Shown in pieces: positions 27,788 through 36,703 of a stretch of DNA of 64,000 nucleotides (its first letter is position 1; every line of letters starts with the position of its first letter). Source of the DNA: JAGVGT01 sp963807225. GTDB taxonomy: Bacteria; Desulfobacterota; Desulfobulbia; Desulfobulbales; JAGXFP01. The notes under the pieces are model-generated. The model searched no databases and was not told where the DNA came from. It saw nothing but the letters and a program-made list of their open reading frames with translations. The translations under genes were made by a program, and so were the position numbers. The stretch covers positions 248,001 to 312,000 of the forward strand of contig CAWEAD010000005.1 in NCBI GenBank assembly GCA_963807225.1, written 5' to 3'.

Positions 27788-29068
27788 TTAAATCGTTTCG
27801 CCGGTGGCGATTAAAGCACCGGGAACGAGCTGGGCGTCGGAGTTGACGATGCAGTTGCGGCCGACCACCACCCGGGCGGGAATGTGCGCCTTCTTGCCGA
27901 CCAGGGTGATGCCGGTATAGAGATGTTTGGGATAGAGTCGATTGGGTATCTGGCGGTTGTCGCCCTGGCCGATGACTGCGCCCCGGCCCACCACCACTTT
28001 CTTATCGAGGATGGCCAGCTCCACCCTGGCCTCCGCTTCGATATGACAGTCGGCAAAGAGCACCGAATCGCGGACCACGGCGCCCTCGTCCACCACTACC
28101 CCGGGGGAGAGCACCGAGTTGACCACCTCGCCGGCGATCCGGCAACCGGCCGAAATCAGCGAACCGCTGACCCGGCAGCCCGCCTCGAAGCGGGCCGGGC
28201 AACGATCGGCCACCAAACCCTCGGCCTCGGGGTTGGAGCGGATGCCCCAGTCCTGGGGCGAGATCCCCGAATCCGGCCGCAACAGGTCCATGTTGGCTTC
28301 CCATAAGGCCTGAATGGTGCCGACATCGCGCCAGTATCCCTTGAAGGGATAAGCGAATACGTTGTCCTGCTCGATGGCCCGGGGGATGATGTGCATCCCG
28401 AAGTCGATCTCCAGCCGATTGCGCTCTAAGGTACTCAGCAAATACTCGGTGGAGAAAACGTAGATCCCCATGGAGGCCAGGTTGGTCCGGGGCTTCTCAG
28501 GCTTTTCTTCCCACTCGACTATACGTCCGTCAGCGTCGGTGATGCCGGTGCCGAACTGGCGGATCAGATCACCCTCCACCTCCATCATGGCCACGGTGAT
28601 GTCGGCTTTTTTGCTCCGGTGAAAATCCAGCATCTCATCCAGGTCCATCTGATAGATATGATCGCCGGAAAGAATGATCACTTCCGTGGAGGGGTGGTTT
28701 TGTAAAAAATCCAGGTTCTGGCGTACGGCGTCGGCAGTCCCCTGGTACCAGTCCGAATCCTTGGAACCGGTGCGAGGCGGCAGCACTTTGACCCCGCGGC
28801 TGCGGCCGGTAAAGTCCCAGGCCTCGCCGGTACCCAGGTGGCGCATCAGGGAAAGAGGCTTGTACTGGGTCAGTACCCCGACCTGCTCCAGACCCGAGTT
28901 CATCACATTGGAGAGGGAAAAATCAATGATCCGGTAGAGCCCGCCGAAGGTCACCGCCGGTTTGGCCCGACTCTGGACCAGAACGTTCAGGCGGCTGCCC
29001 ACCCCCCCTGCCAGCAGAAAGACCACCGTAGTCGCCGGCGGTCGAAAAGTGCAAAACTCCCGGTTCAT
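27788..29068 (-). CDS. glgC: GlgC-like glucose-1-phosphate adenylyltransferase (second of a pair)
   Basis: Makes ADP-glucose for glycogen synthesis from ATP and glucose 1-phosphate. 426 aa with an N-terminal nucleotidyltransferase domain: glycine loop LAGGVGSRL, substrate loop PAVTFGGLYRIIDFSLSN, SGDHIYQMDLDEM (catalytic Asp) and WEEKP (sugar-phosphate Lys). The C-terminal ~130 residues form a left-handed beta-helix with hexapeptide repeats. The proline-rich turn of GlgC reads SRAKPAVTF, where most have RAKPAV, so this copy looks catalytic. ATG at 29068 overlaps the stop of the upstream GlgC homologue (ATGA), so the two are made together. No glycogen synthase or branching enzyme gene is nearby. 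Confidence 0.9.
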   Translation of the reverse strand: MNREFCTFRPPATTVVFLLAGGVGSRLNVLVQSRAKPAVTFGGLYRIIDFSLSNVMNSGLEQVGVLTQYKPLSLMRHLGTGEAWDFTGRSRGVKVLPPRTGSKDSDWYQGTADAVRQNLDFLQNHPSTEVIILSGDHIYQMDLDEMLDFHRSKKADITVAMMEVEGDLIRQFGTGITDADGRIVEWEEKPEKPRTNLASMGIYVFSTEYLLSTLERNRLEIDFGMHIIPRAIEQDNVFAYPFKGYWRDVGTIQALWEANMDLLRPDSGISPQDWGIRSNPEAEGLVADRCPARFEAGCRVSGSLISAGCRIAGEVVNSVLSPGVVVDEGAVVRDSVLFADCHIEAEARVELAILDKKVVVGRGAVIGQGDNRQIPNRLYPKHLYTGITLVGKKAHIPARVVVGRNCIVNSDAQLVPGALIATGETI

Positions 29069-30324
29069 TTGACCACCTCGCCGCTGGCGATGTAGCCGCC
29101 GAGCCGCTTCTGGTCCAAGTGCGGATACAGGGTGCAGCCGTTGCCGATATCCGCCCCGGAGGGGATAACATTGCTCCAACCCACTACGGTGGCATCGCCC
29201 TCGGGCTCGCCCTGGCGGCGCCCAACCCGGCAGGCGTCTTCGAAAACCACGTTAACGTCGCTGATTACCTTGTCGAGTTCGGCGGCAGCGCCGATTCTGG
29301 TGTCAAAAAAAACAATGGAGTCCTTGACCGAGGCGCCGGGCCCCACTTTGACGCCGGGAAAGAGAATGGAACGCTCCACCCGTCCTTCGATCTCACAGCC
29401 GTTGTAGATCAGACTGTCGCTGATTTCAGCCCCTTTCCCCACCCGCAGAGGTTGATAGTCCCGGATGGCGCGGTGCTCCAGGTTGGTGCGAAGCCCCCAC
29501 TCCTCGAGGCGGATGCGGGGCTCGGCGCCCAACAGATCCATGCTGGTCTGCCAATATTCCTCCACCGTCCTGGTATAGCCCCAGTAGTTATCAAATTTGT
29601 ATCCGTAAACTCGCCGGCCCTCCGACACCATGCGGGGGATAATGTCTCGGCCGAACTCGAAGTTCTCCCGTCCCGCGACCACACGGGTCAGCTCGTCATA
29701 GAGCACTTCGGGTCGAAAACAGAAAACGGTCATTGAAGCCCATTCGCTGGTGGACTTATCCGGTTTTTCCTGATAATCCAGAACCCGTCCGCCCAGGGAG
29801 CCATCCTCGTCATCCAGGTTCGCCACCCCGAAGCGATGGGCTTTGTCCGATGGGACCCGGACGAAGCCCATGGTCAAATCGGCATCCCGACTTCGGTGAT
29901 ATTCGATGATCTGCCGATAGTCCATGTGATAGACATGATCGCCCGAAAGCAGCAGAATGACTTCCGGCCGATGATACTGAATGAAATCGAGATTCTGGGC
30001 CACTGCATCAGCCGATCCCCGGTACCAATTCGATTTCTCGGAACCCTTGAAAGGCGGCAAAATTGAAATGCCGCGATTCCGGCCTACCATGTCCCAGGCG
30101 GAACTGCTGCCGATGTGGTTGATCAGGGAGAAGTTGCGATACTGGCTAAGGATGGCGACCCTTTCCAGGCCGGAGTTCATCAGGTTGCTCAGAGGAAAAT
30201 CGATGATCCGGTAAAGGCCGCCGAAGGGTACCGCCGATTTGGGCCGGTAGTAGGTCAGGACATTGAGTTCGTCCACCCGACCGCCGGCCAGGATCACAGC
30301 CAGCGTCCCATGTCTCAGTTTCAT
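29065..30324 (-). CDS. GlgC-like sugar nucleotidyltransferase with altered glycine loop
   Basis: 419 aa, homologous to the downstream glgC over its whole length: nucleotidyltransferase domain then hexapeptide beta-helix. It keeps PKSAVPFGGLYRIIDFPLSN, SGDHVYHMDY and YQEKP. The ATP-binding loop, however, is LAGGRVDELNVLT instead of LAGGxGxRLxPLT, losing the Gly and Arg that hold the nucleotide phosphates. It may be a regulatory subunit pairing with the catalytic copy, by analogy with GlgC/GlgD of Bacillus, or a nucleotidyltransferase of changed specificity. ATG at 30324 overlaps the end of the DHH gene (ATGA), and its own stop overlaps the next glgC start in the same way. Confidence 0.85.
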   Translation of the reverse strand: MKLRHGTLAVILAGGRVDELNVLTYYRPKSAVPFGGLYRIIDFPLSNLMNSGLERVAILSQYRNFSLINHIGSSSAWDMVGRNRGISILPPFKGSEKSNWYRGSADAVAQNLDFIQYHRPEVILLLSGDHVYHMDYRQIIEYHRSRDADLTMGFVRVPSDKAHRFGVANLDDEDGSLGGRVLDYQEKPDKSTSEWASMTVFCFRPEVLYDELTRVVAGRENFEFGRDIIPRMVSEGRRVYGYKFDNYWGYTRTVEEYWQTSMDLLGAEPRIRLEEWGLRTNLEHRAIRDYQPLRVGKGAEISDSLIYNGCEIEGRVERSILFPGVKVGPGASVKDSIVFFDTRIGAAAELDKVISDVNVVFEDACRVGRRQGEPEGDATVVGWSNVIPSGADIGNGCTLYPHLDQKRLGGYIASGEVVK

Positions 30325-31355
30325 TGAGGATCCATTTTACTCAAATGTTTGGTCGCCAGCCGTTTCAGGGTTTGGGTGGTGAACTCCTGGCCGTCCATAC
30401 CCAGATTCTTCAAGGGCACTTCGGCCCGGGCCGCCTCGCGGTGGCCGCCGGCCACCCCCAGCTTGGCGAAAATATCGGCAGCCAGTTTACCGGCGTTCTT
30501 CTTGTAGCCGTCACAACGAAAAATCACCACCAGCCGTTCACCGTGAATCCCGGAAACCAGCACCCAGGAAAGTTCATGGACCCGGTTGAAGAAGTCGGCG
30601 ATGATCACCATGATGTCGGGACTGCGCACCCGGCCCATGTGCAGATAGAGCCGCTTCTTGCTGATCTTGTAATCGTTGAGGGCCAGTTTGAAGTAGTTTA
30701 GCTCAGACTTCCTCAATTCTGAAAGCTCAATTTTACGGACCAGATTGTGATTGGCCAGATTGTAGAGATAGCGGAAGGAAATGGCGTCGGCCGGGATCGT
30801 TTTTTGTTCGAAATTATGGGTATCGACCTTGATCGCGTAAAAGAGGGCGGTGGCCACCGCCACCGGCGGTTTGATCTCGGCGGCCCGCAGGTATTCGACC
30901 ATCATCGAGGCAGTGGCGCCGTAATCCTTGCGGATGTCGACATAGTCGGCCACCCAGCCCTTGGTGGCCGGATGGTGGTCGATGACCGCGTTAAAAGTTA
31001 TACCTTCGAAGGCCGGCAGGTGCGGGGGCTGTGAATCGAGAATAATTTTTTTGGAGTAGTCGTCCGGCTTGAGAGTCTGAAGACGCTCGGCCTTGATCTT
31101 CAACAGTTCGACCATGGCCAGGTTGCTGAGCCTGCGGATCTCGTTGGGGTAGGCGATGACGATGTTCTTGACCCGGTAACGCAGGATCTTCTTGATCGCC
31201 ATGGCACTGGCCAGGGCGTCGGGATCGGCGTTGATCACCACCAGGACATCGTCGTCCTTGCCGAAAATCTTCAGGAACTCGGCGAGACGTTCCTTGGCGG
31301 TCCGCTTGGACAGGCTTCTGTTTCTGGAATCGGTCTGACTGCAGTTATTCTTCAA
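30321..31355 (-). CDS. DHH/DHHA1 family phosphoesterase (NrnA-like)
   Basis: 344 aa. The DHH domain has NADPDALASAMAIKKIL (metal-binding D-x-D variant), an Asp in ILDSQPPHLP, the DHH motif IDHHPATKGW and an Asp-containing helix further on. The C-terminal DHHA1 domain ends with a Gly-Gly-His motif (GVAGGHREAARAEVP). Members degrade short oligonucleotides, 3',5'-pAp or cyclic dinucleotide products with Mn2+. No CBS domain or membrane segment is attached. TTG at 31355 is the likely start, with GGGAGATG upstream. It heads an operon with two GlgC-like genes, all overlapping by four bases, so a joint role with nucleotide-sugar metabolism is possible but unexplained. Confidence 0.88.
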   Translation of the reverse strand: MKNNCSQTDSRNRSLSKRTAKERLAEFLKIFGKDDDVLVVINADPDALASAMAIKKILRYRVKNIVIAYPNEIRRLSNLAMVELLKIKAERLQTLKPDDYSKKIILDSQPPHLPAFEGITFNAVIDHHPATKGWVADYVDIRKDYGATASMMVEYLRAAEIKPPVAVATALFYAIKVDTHNFEQKTIPADAISFRYLYNLANHNLVRKIELSELRKSELNYFKLALNDYKISKKRLYLHMGRVRSPDIMVIIADFFNRVHELSWVLVSGIHGERLVVIFRCDGYKKNAGKLAADIFAKLGVAGGHREAARAEVPLKNLGMDGQEFTTQTLKRLATKHLSKMDPQ

Positions 31356-31501
31356 AACATCTCCCGTACTGCTGGTTTTGTCCAGACGTAAGACCAGACC
31401 GCCACGGGAGGCCAGCCGGATCCGAAAGTGCCCAATCTACCACATCCGAACTTGCCGGTGCAACAACCGCCCCCATTCTACCTCTTATTATGTCGTAACT
31501 A

Positions 31502-33046
31502 TCAGGAATCCTTGAAGAACGGCACTGAGGGAAAGAGCCGGTGATCGGTATGGGGGATGAAACGGGAGCCGGAAAAACGGATCATGAAGTCCTGATTGAC
31601 GTTTAATTCCAGATAAGTAATTTTCCGGACCAACTCGCGCCCGGCCCTACGGGCTTCGCCATCCCGAAGGACCAGCTCGGCCCCGGCCAGGGAACTGTTG
31701 CCGATCGGCACAAAAGTCGAAAGCGGCAGGTCCGGCAACATACCCAGGATAATGGCCTGACGGGGGGCGATATGCCGTCCGAAGGCACCGGCCACGAAGA
31801 TATGCTCGAGTTCCTCGAATCCGAGCCCGACCTGATTGATCAAGGTGGTCAGAATCGCATACATGGCTGCCTTGGAGCGCATCACCGCATCAAGATCGAC
31901 CTGGGCGAAGAGCACCGGCAGGCCGTCGGCAGCCTCTGAGGCGGGGGCTACCACGAAGGCTCTCCCCTCCGGGGTTTCCACCAGCCGGCCCAGGCCATGG
32001 TCCGGGCGGAACTTGCCCTTGAGGTCGATAACCCGGCTCAGGTAAAGGGCGGCGACCAGGTCGATAATGCCTGAGCCGCAGAGCCCCCTGGGTTTCTCGC
32101 CGTCGATGGTGGTATAGCGAAAAACGGAAGCGTCCTGGTCGAACTCCAGATGGTCGATGGCACCGGGTCCGGCCCGCATCCCCATTCTGGCCACCCCGCC
32201 CTCCAGGGCCGGCCCGGCCGCCCCGGCACAGGCCATCAGCCAGTCGCGATTGCCGACCACCACCTCGGCGTTGGTACCCACATCGATCAGCATCGAGACC
32301 GACTCGGACCGGTTCAGTCCGCTGGCCAGAATCCCGGCCAGCAAATCGCCACCGAAATAGCTGCCGACGTTGGGCATGACCCAGACCACCGCGGCCGGAT
32401 GGATTGCCAGCCCCAACTCTTCGGCCGCCATGGGCTCAATCACATTGGCCATCGGGATATATGGTTCCCTGATCAGGTGGTATGGATCGAGATTAAGAAA
32501 CAAATGGGTCATCGTGGTGTTGCCGGCCACACTCAGGGCCCTGATCTCCTCCGGTTTGAGTCCGGCCTGGTTCGCCAACCGTTGAGCGAGCTCGTTGATG
32601 TCGGCCAGCACCGCCCGGTGCAGGGCGGCCAACCCTCCGGGAGTGGCGGCATGATGAATTCGGCTGAGGATATCGGCGCCGAACTCGATCTGGCCGTTTT
32701 CCTGATGGTCCCGGGCCAAGATGGCTCCGGTGGCCAGGTCGACGAGACTGCCCTCCAGGTGGGTGGTGCCCAGATCGAGGGCCAGACCGATCGGGCCCGG
32801 AGCCCGGGCCGGAAGAAAATCAACCAGTTCCGGACCGGTCCGTAACTGGTTGACTACCGCCGTCCCGGCAAAACCTGCCGACCGAAAGGCCCGAGCCAGT
32901 ACGTTGCTTCGCCGCCAAGTCACCAGCGGCTCAACGCCGTCCAGTTTCTCGGCCACACTCCGCCGCAGTCGGTCCAGGTCGGCGGTATTGTCCTTAAGAC
33001 TGGGCGGGACCGCCTTGATCTCGATAAACCTTACCAGAGGCTCCAT
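31502..33046 (-). CDS. RACo-like ASKHA ATPase (DUF4445) lacking the [2Fe-2S] domain
   Basis: 514 aa related to the reductive activator of corrinoid proteins, which uses ATP to return Co(II) corrinoid to Co(I). The family order is ferredoxin domain, linker, then DUF4445 ASKHA ATPase. Here the protein starts at the linker (VPPSLKDNTADLDRL, residues ~14-28). The ATPase runs from ~86 with phosphate loop LALDLGTTHLEGS, SVAGNTTMTHLFL, IDVGTNAEVVVG, GGVARMGMRAGPGAI and VAGAFGRHI. The first 90 residues contain no cysteine, and an in-frame TAG lies 33 bases upstream of the ATG, so the ferredoxin domain is truly absent from this frame. Electrons would have to come from a separate ferredoxin. Single gene, divergent from the crcB-lptFG operon. 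Confidence 0.85.
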   Translation of the reverse strand: MEPLVRFIEIKAVPPSLKDNTADLDRLRRSVAEKLDGVEPLVTWRRSNVLARAFRSAGFAGTAVVNQLRTGPELVDFLPARAPGPIGLALDLGTTHLEGSLVDLATGAILARDHQENGQIEFGADILSRIHHAATPGGLAALHRAVLADINELAQRLANQAGLKPEEIRALSVAGNTTMTHLFLNLDPYHLIREPYIPMANVIEPMAAEELGLAIHPAAVVWVMPNVGSYFGGDLLAGILASGLNRSESVSMLIDVGTNAEVVVGNRDWLMACAGAAGPALEGGVARMGMRAGPGAIDHLEFDQDASVFRYTTIDGEKPRGLCGSGIIDLVAALYLSRVIDLKGKFRPDHGLGRLVETPEGRAFVVAPASEAADGLPVLFAQVDLDAVMRSKAAMYAILTTLINQVGLGFEELEHIFVAGAFGRHIAPRQAIILGMLPDLPLSTFVPIGNSSLAGAELVLRDGEARRAGRELVRKITYLELNVNQDFMIRFSGSRFIPHTDHRLFPSVPFFKDS

Positions 33047-33186
33047 TGCTTTATGCGCTCCGGTCGCATGCGCAACCTAGATTCCTTTTGAATTAATGGG
33101 CTGAAAAGATTAAGTTTACTTAGTTGAATCTACCGAGGCTCCAACTTGATCACGACTATATTTTAATTTTAGGAAGCGTCTGAAAA

Positions 33187-33571
33187 ATGCTAAAAATTCT
33201 GGCCGTGATGACCGGCGGCTCTTTGGGAGCGGCCAGCCGCTATTCGCTGTTCATGCTGGTCCAGCGCTTGGCCGGCGAACGCTTCCCGGCCGGCACCCTG
33301 GCCGCCAACCTGCTGGGCTCCTTCCTGATCGGCCTGCTCTGGAGCCTGTTTGAAGGAACCCGTCTGACCAACGAGTGGCGACTTTTCATCTTTACCGGAT
33401 TTCTCGGGCGGCTTTACAACCTTTTCCACCTTCACCCGGGAAACCACCCAATTTATCAAACTCGGCGAATGGCGTGCCGCCCTGCTCTACCTGGGACTCA
33501 GTAACGTGCTGGGCATCTTGTTGGTAATTTACGGCTATTACGTCGCCAAACGCTATCTGCTGGCCGCCTGA
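33187..33571 (+). pseudogene. crcB: Fluoride channel CrcB/FluC (frameshifted)
   Basis: A small four-helix membrane protein that expels fluoride as a dimer. From ATG 33187 the sequence reads MTGGSLGAASRYSLF, with FPAGTLAANLLGSFLIG, then FTGFLG. The frame then fails. Dropping C33409 (CTC GGG c GGC TTT) restores the family motif FLGGFTTFSTFTRET and the rest of the protein to a stop at 33569-33571, ending KRYLLAA. The break falls at the conserved GGFTTFS motif that lines the fluoride pore, so the unshifted product (105 aa) would not work. It may be a sequence error. The gene begins the operon crcB-lptF-lptG; the lptF start lies 21 bases after its stop. Confidence 0.9.
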
Positions 33572-33592
33572 AAACTCGGACCGATCCACAAC

Positions 33593-34828
33593 ATGCCATT
33601 CCTGCTCTATTCATACCTGATCAGCGAAATTCTCGGCCCCTTTTTCGCCGCCCTGCTGGTCGTTAACGCCATTCTCTTCCTGGCCAAACTTTCTTCCCTG
33701 CTGGACATAATTTTCAGCTTCGGCATCGGCCCCGCCGACTTCGGTCGGATCGGCCTCTACCTGCTGCCCAACCTTCTGCAGTTCTCGATTCCCATGGCCA
33801 GCACCTTCGGGGTGATCATCGCCTTCACCAGGCTTTCCGGCGACAACGAGATTCTGGCCCTGAAGGCCGGCGGAGTCGGGATCTCCCGGTTGGTGGTACC
33901 GGTGCTCCTGGTCGCCCTCTTCACCTCCGGCCTAACTGCCCTGGATACCTGCCTGCTGATTCCCCGCAGCAACCGAGCCCTGAAGCAGACCTTTTTCCAA
34001 CTGGCCCGGGAAAAGATCGACCGGGGCCTGCGTAGCCATGAATTCAGTGACAGCCTGAACCAGGTGGTCATTTACGTAGACCAGGTCGAACCGGAAAGTA
34101 AGGATTGGCGGGGGGTCTATATTTACGACCGGCGCGATCCGGCCAATCCGATGATTATCCTGGCCCGGAGCGGCAAACTCACCGCCAATGTCGAAGAAAT
34201 GCTGATCTCGCTGGAATTGCGGAACGGTACGATCAATCGGGACCAGGACGAGGTCAGCCAGACCATTTCCTTTGGCGACTATCTGCTGCAGCTGCCTCTC
34301 GATTCCGGCAGTACCGGTTTGGGTAAAGTATATAATCCAAAGAACCTGGGCAAGAATGACCTGTACCCGGCCCAGCTGCTGACCAGGGCGGCCGAATACC
34401 GGCGGGAGGCCGAGAAAAATCCTGCCCTGCGCCAATTCAACCTGACCAAAAGCATCGATCTGGTCAGCGAATTCCACAGTCGTCTCGCCCTGCCGGTCGG
34501 CTGCCTGATCATGGCCTTGCTGGCCTTGCCTCTGTCGCTCCAAAGCAAGCCGGGACGGGGCCGGCCGGGGTTGGCCCTGGGCCTCTTCTTTTTCGTGCTC
34601 TACTATATCCTCATATCCGTGGCCCAAGCTCTGTCCGAGACCTCCGGAATGCCCATCGGCCTGCTGATGTGGAGCCCAAACCTGATTTTCGCCTTTTTGA
34701 CCCTGGCCATGTTGCGCAGTTCCGCCCGCGAAAACACCATTCCGTTCCTGGAGCTGGTTCTAGACTGGCTGGCCGGCTTGGGAACCACCTTCAAAAAGTT
34801 GACCGGCCGGGGTCCGGCCCGGTCATGA
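33593..34828 (+). CDS. lptF: LPS export ABC transporter permease LptF
   Basis: 411 aa, YjgP/YjgQ family. LptF and LptG form the inner-membrane channel that LptB2 powers to extract lipopolysaccharide toward LptC. Transmembrane helices appear near residues 10-35, 50-75 and 98-118, then a periplasmic beta-jellyroll (about 130-265) and three helices near the C-terminus (SRLALPVGCLIMALLALPL). Conserved motifs include GDNEILALKAGGVG and SRLALPVGC. ATG at 33593. The stop overlaps the start of lptG (ATGA), showing coupled translation. Confidence 0.93.
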   Translation: MPFLLYSYLISEILGPFFAALLVVNAILFLAKLSSLLDIIFSFGIGPADFGRIGLYLLPNLLQFSIPMASTFGVIIAFTRLSGDNEILALKAGGVGISRLVVPVLLVALFTSGLTALDTCLLIPRSNRALKQTFFQLAREKIDRGLRSHEFSDSLNQVVIYVDQVEPESKDWRGVYIYDRRDPANPMIILARSGKLTANVEEMLISLELRNGTINRDQDEVSQTISFGDYLLQLPLDSGSTGLGKVYNPKNLGKNDLYPAQLLTRAAEYRREAEKNPALRQFNLTKSIDLVSEFHSRLALPVGCLIMALLALPLSLQSKPGRGRPGLALGLFFFVLYYILISVAQALSETSGMPIGLLMWSPNLIFAFLTLAMLRSSARENTIPFLELVLDWLAGLGTTFKKLTGRGPARS

Positions 34829-35904
34829 ATTTACTCGATCGATACCTCATCGGCCAGTTCACCAAGAATTTCTTCCTGGTCAGCGGCTCGCTTCTTGCCC
34901 TCTATCTGCTGGTAGATTTCTTCGAGAAGGTCGACAACTTTATCGAGGCCGGTCAAAGTGCCGGGCTCACACTGCAGTATCTCCTCCTGAAGATCCCCTT
35001 GATCGTCACCCAGTTGATGCCGGTCTGTCTGCTGCTGGCCGCCGTGATCACCCTGGGCGTACTGAACCACCACCACGAGCTCCTGGCCCTCAAGGCCGGA
35101 GGCCTGAGTCTGCGGCGCATCGTCAATCCTATTCTCGTCGCCACCCTGCTGTTCACCTTTTTCAATCTGGCCGCCAGCGAATGGCTCCTGCCGGAGACCA
35201 TCGGCGCCGCCAACCGCATCTGGTACGAAGAGGTTAAAAAGACCAAGGGCCTGGGTATCGTCCGGAATGGCCAGGTTTTCTATAAGGGACGGGACGGCAT
35301 CTATACCTTCCGGCGCCCGGACCAGAACGCCCTGACCTTCGCCGACTTCAGCTATACCACTTGGGATAAAGAGTATACCCTGGAACAACAGCTCACCGCC
35401 GGCCGCGCCACCTGGCATGACAACCACTGGACCATGATGAACGGTCGGAACAAAATCAGGCTTCCCGGAGGCGGATATCGGGTCAGCAATTTCGACCAGC
35501 AGGAATTTTCTCTGCCGGATCGGCCGGAGGACTTCTTCATTCCGGCATACAAGGATGAAGAAACACCGATCTTCAACTATATCAAGGATATACGCGAGGC
35601 CACACCGGATCTACGCCGGGCGGCCAGAATCAAGCTGCATCTCCAGCTCTCCTATATTTTCCTGGGTCTCCCCCTGGTGCTGCTGGGCTTGCCGATCCTG
35701 ATCATTATCAACCAGCGCTGGCGTCGCGATCTTAGCGTCGCGATCCCGATCAGTTGCATTATGGCCTTCACCGCCTGGGGCTGGTGGAGCGCCGCCCAGG
35801 CTCTCCTGAAAGTCTACCCGCTCGACCCCCTGCTGACCTCATGGTCCCTGCATCTGCTGGCAGGTGGATTGGGTCTCTTCATCCTGAAAAAGCAGGATAT
35901 TTGA
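34825..35904 (+). CDS. lptG: LPS export ABC transporter permease LptG
   Basis: 359 aa, partner of LptF with the same plan: helices near 15-35, 55-80 and 98-120, a periplasmic jellyroll, and three C-terminal helices. Characteristic sequences are LLDRYLIGQFTKNFFLV, NHHHELLALKAGGLSL and GLPLVLLGLPI. ATG at 34825 overlaps the lptF stop; a longer in-frame start upstream would sit inside lptF and is unlikely. The gene for the next protein begins one base after its stop, so the operon continues. Confidence 0.93.
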   Translation: MNLLDRYLIGQFTKNFFLVSGSLLALYLLVDFFEKVDNFIEAGQSAGLTLQYLLLKIPLIVTQLMPVCLLLAAVITLGVLNHHHELLALKAGGLSLRRIVNPILVATLLFTFFNLAASEWLLPETIGAANRIWYEEVKKTKGLGIVRNGQVFYKGRDGIYTFRRPDQNALTFADFSYTTWDKEYTLEQQLTAGRATWHDNHWTMMNGRNKIRLPGGGYRVSNFDQQEFSLPDRPEDFFIPAYKDEETPIFNYIKDIREATPDLRRAARIKLHLQLSYIFLGLPLVLLGLPILIIINQRWRRDLSVAIPISCIMAFTAWGWWSAAQALLKVYPLDPLLTSWSLHLLAGGLGLFILKKQDI

Positions 35905-35905
35905 G

Positions 35906-36703
35906 ATGTTGCCAGAGAACCTGCCGACTACCGCCGAAATTTGCCGCCTCCTCGATGGCGCCGCGATACGCCGAGTAGGGATCGTCGGGGTGCCGCCATT
36001 GGCGGTGATCGAGGCCTTGAATCAGCGCCGGATCGAGATTCTTGACCTGGACGCCATGCTGATCAAAGCCGACATGGAGTCCACCGTCACCATCCTGCCC
36101 CGGGTATACTGCGCCATCCTCCGAACCGTGGTCCTGAATGCGATGCACCTGAATCTGGAAGCGATCGTCATCGACACCGGTCCGGGCAAGTGCGACAGCG
36201 CCCTCTATGTAGCGACTATCCTGGCCGATCACCTGTCGATCCCGGTGCTCAAAACCGTCAACCGCGACAGCGAACCTTTCGGTTACTCCATCTGCCGAAG
36301 CGAAATGGACCTGACCGAGAAATTTCTGGCCATCACCGAAGGGGTCAAAAAAGCAAGCCGGCCCGGCCCGGAGCTGCCGCCCTGCAAGCCCAGCGCCGGA
36401 TTCTGGGGAGTTCCGCCCCGGGATTTTTCGATCCTCGCTCCTTTTCCTGCCACCACCCATGTTTACGGCTGGAGCCGCTGCATGGAAAACAAGACCCCTG
36501 CAGATCTGGCCCTGGAAATGCATATCAACCCTAATATACCCACGGTCTTCTTTGCCCAGTCCTTCTGCGCTAAAACCGCACTGGCCCGTCATCTCGCCCG
36601 CCGACATCCCCGCGCCCTGGCCCTGGATATCGACGTTCACACCACCAGCAGCTCCAAGGCCAAAATCCAGGCTTTCCTGGAACTTTCCGGGGTGATCGCG
36701 TGA
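35906..36703 (+). CDS. Unknown 265-aa protein, probable partner of the downstream activase
   Basis: Not recognised. Soluble, seven cysteines (13, 69, 96, 130, 160, 192, 221). Conserved-looking segments are VIDTGPGKCDSALYV, GYSICRSEMDLTEKF, FWGVPPRDFSILAPFP, THVYGWSRCMENKT, TVFFAQSFCAK and, at the end, LDIDVHTTSSSKAKIQAF. The last resembles the Thr/Ser-rich C-terminal segment of 2-hydroxyacyl-CoA dehydratase subunits (weak inference). It is only half their size. It starts one base after lptG and its end overlaps the activase-like gene (GTGA), which is the pattern of two subunits of one system. A small Fe-S protein reduced or activated by the ATPase is the best guess. Confidence 0.7.
   Translation: MLPENLPTTAEICRLLDGAAIRRVGIVGVPPLAVIEALNQRRIEILDLDAMLIKADMESTVTILPRVYCAILRTVVLNAMHLNLEAIVIDTGPGKCDSALYVATILADHLSIPVLKTVNRDSEPFGYSICRSEMDLTEKFLAITEGVKKASRPGPELPPCKPSAGFWGVPPRDFSILAPFPATTHVYGWSRCMENKTPADLALEMHINPNIPTVFFAQSFCAKTALARHLARRHPRALALDIDVHTTSSSKAKIQAFLELSGVIA

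Noticed and set aside
33047..33186. Fluoride riboswitch before crcB
   Set aside because: The region is A+T-rich and shows none of the conserved stem or pseudoknot sequence of the crcB riboswitch.
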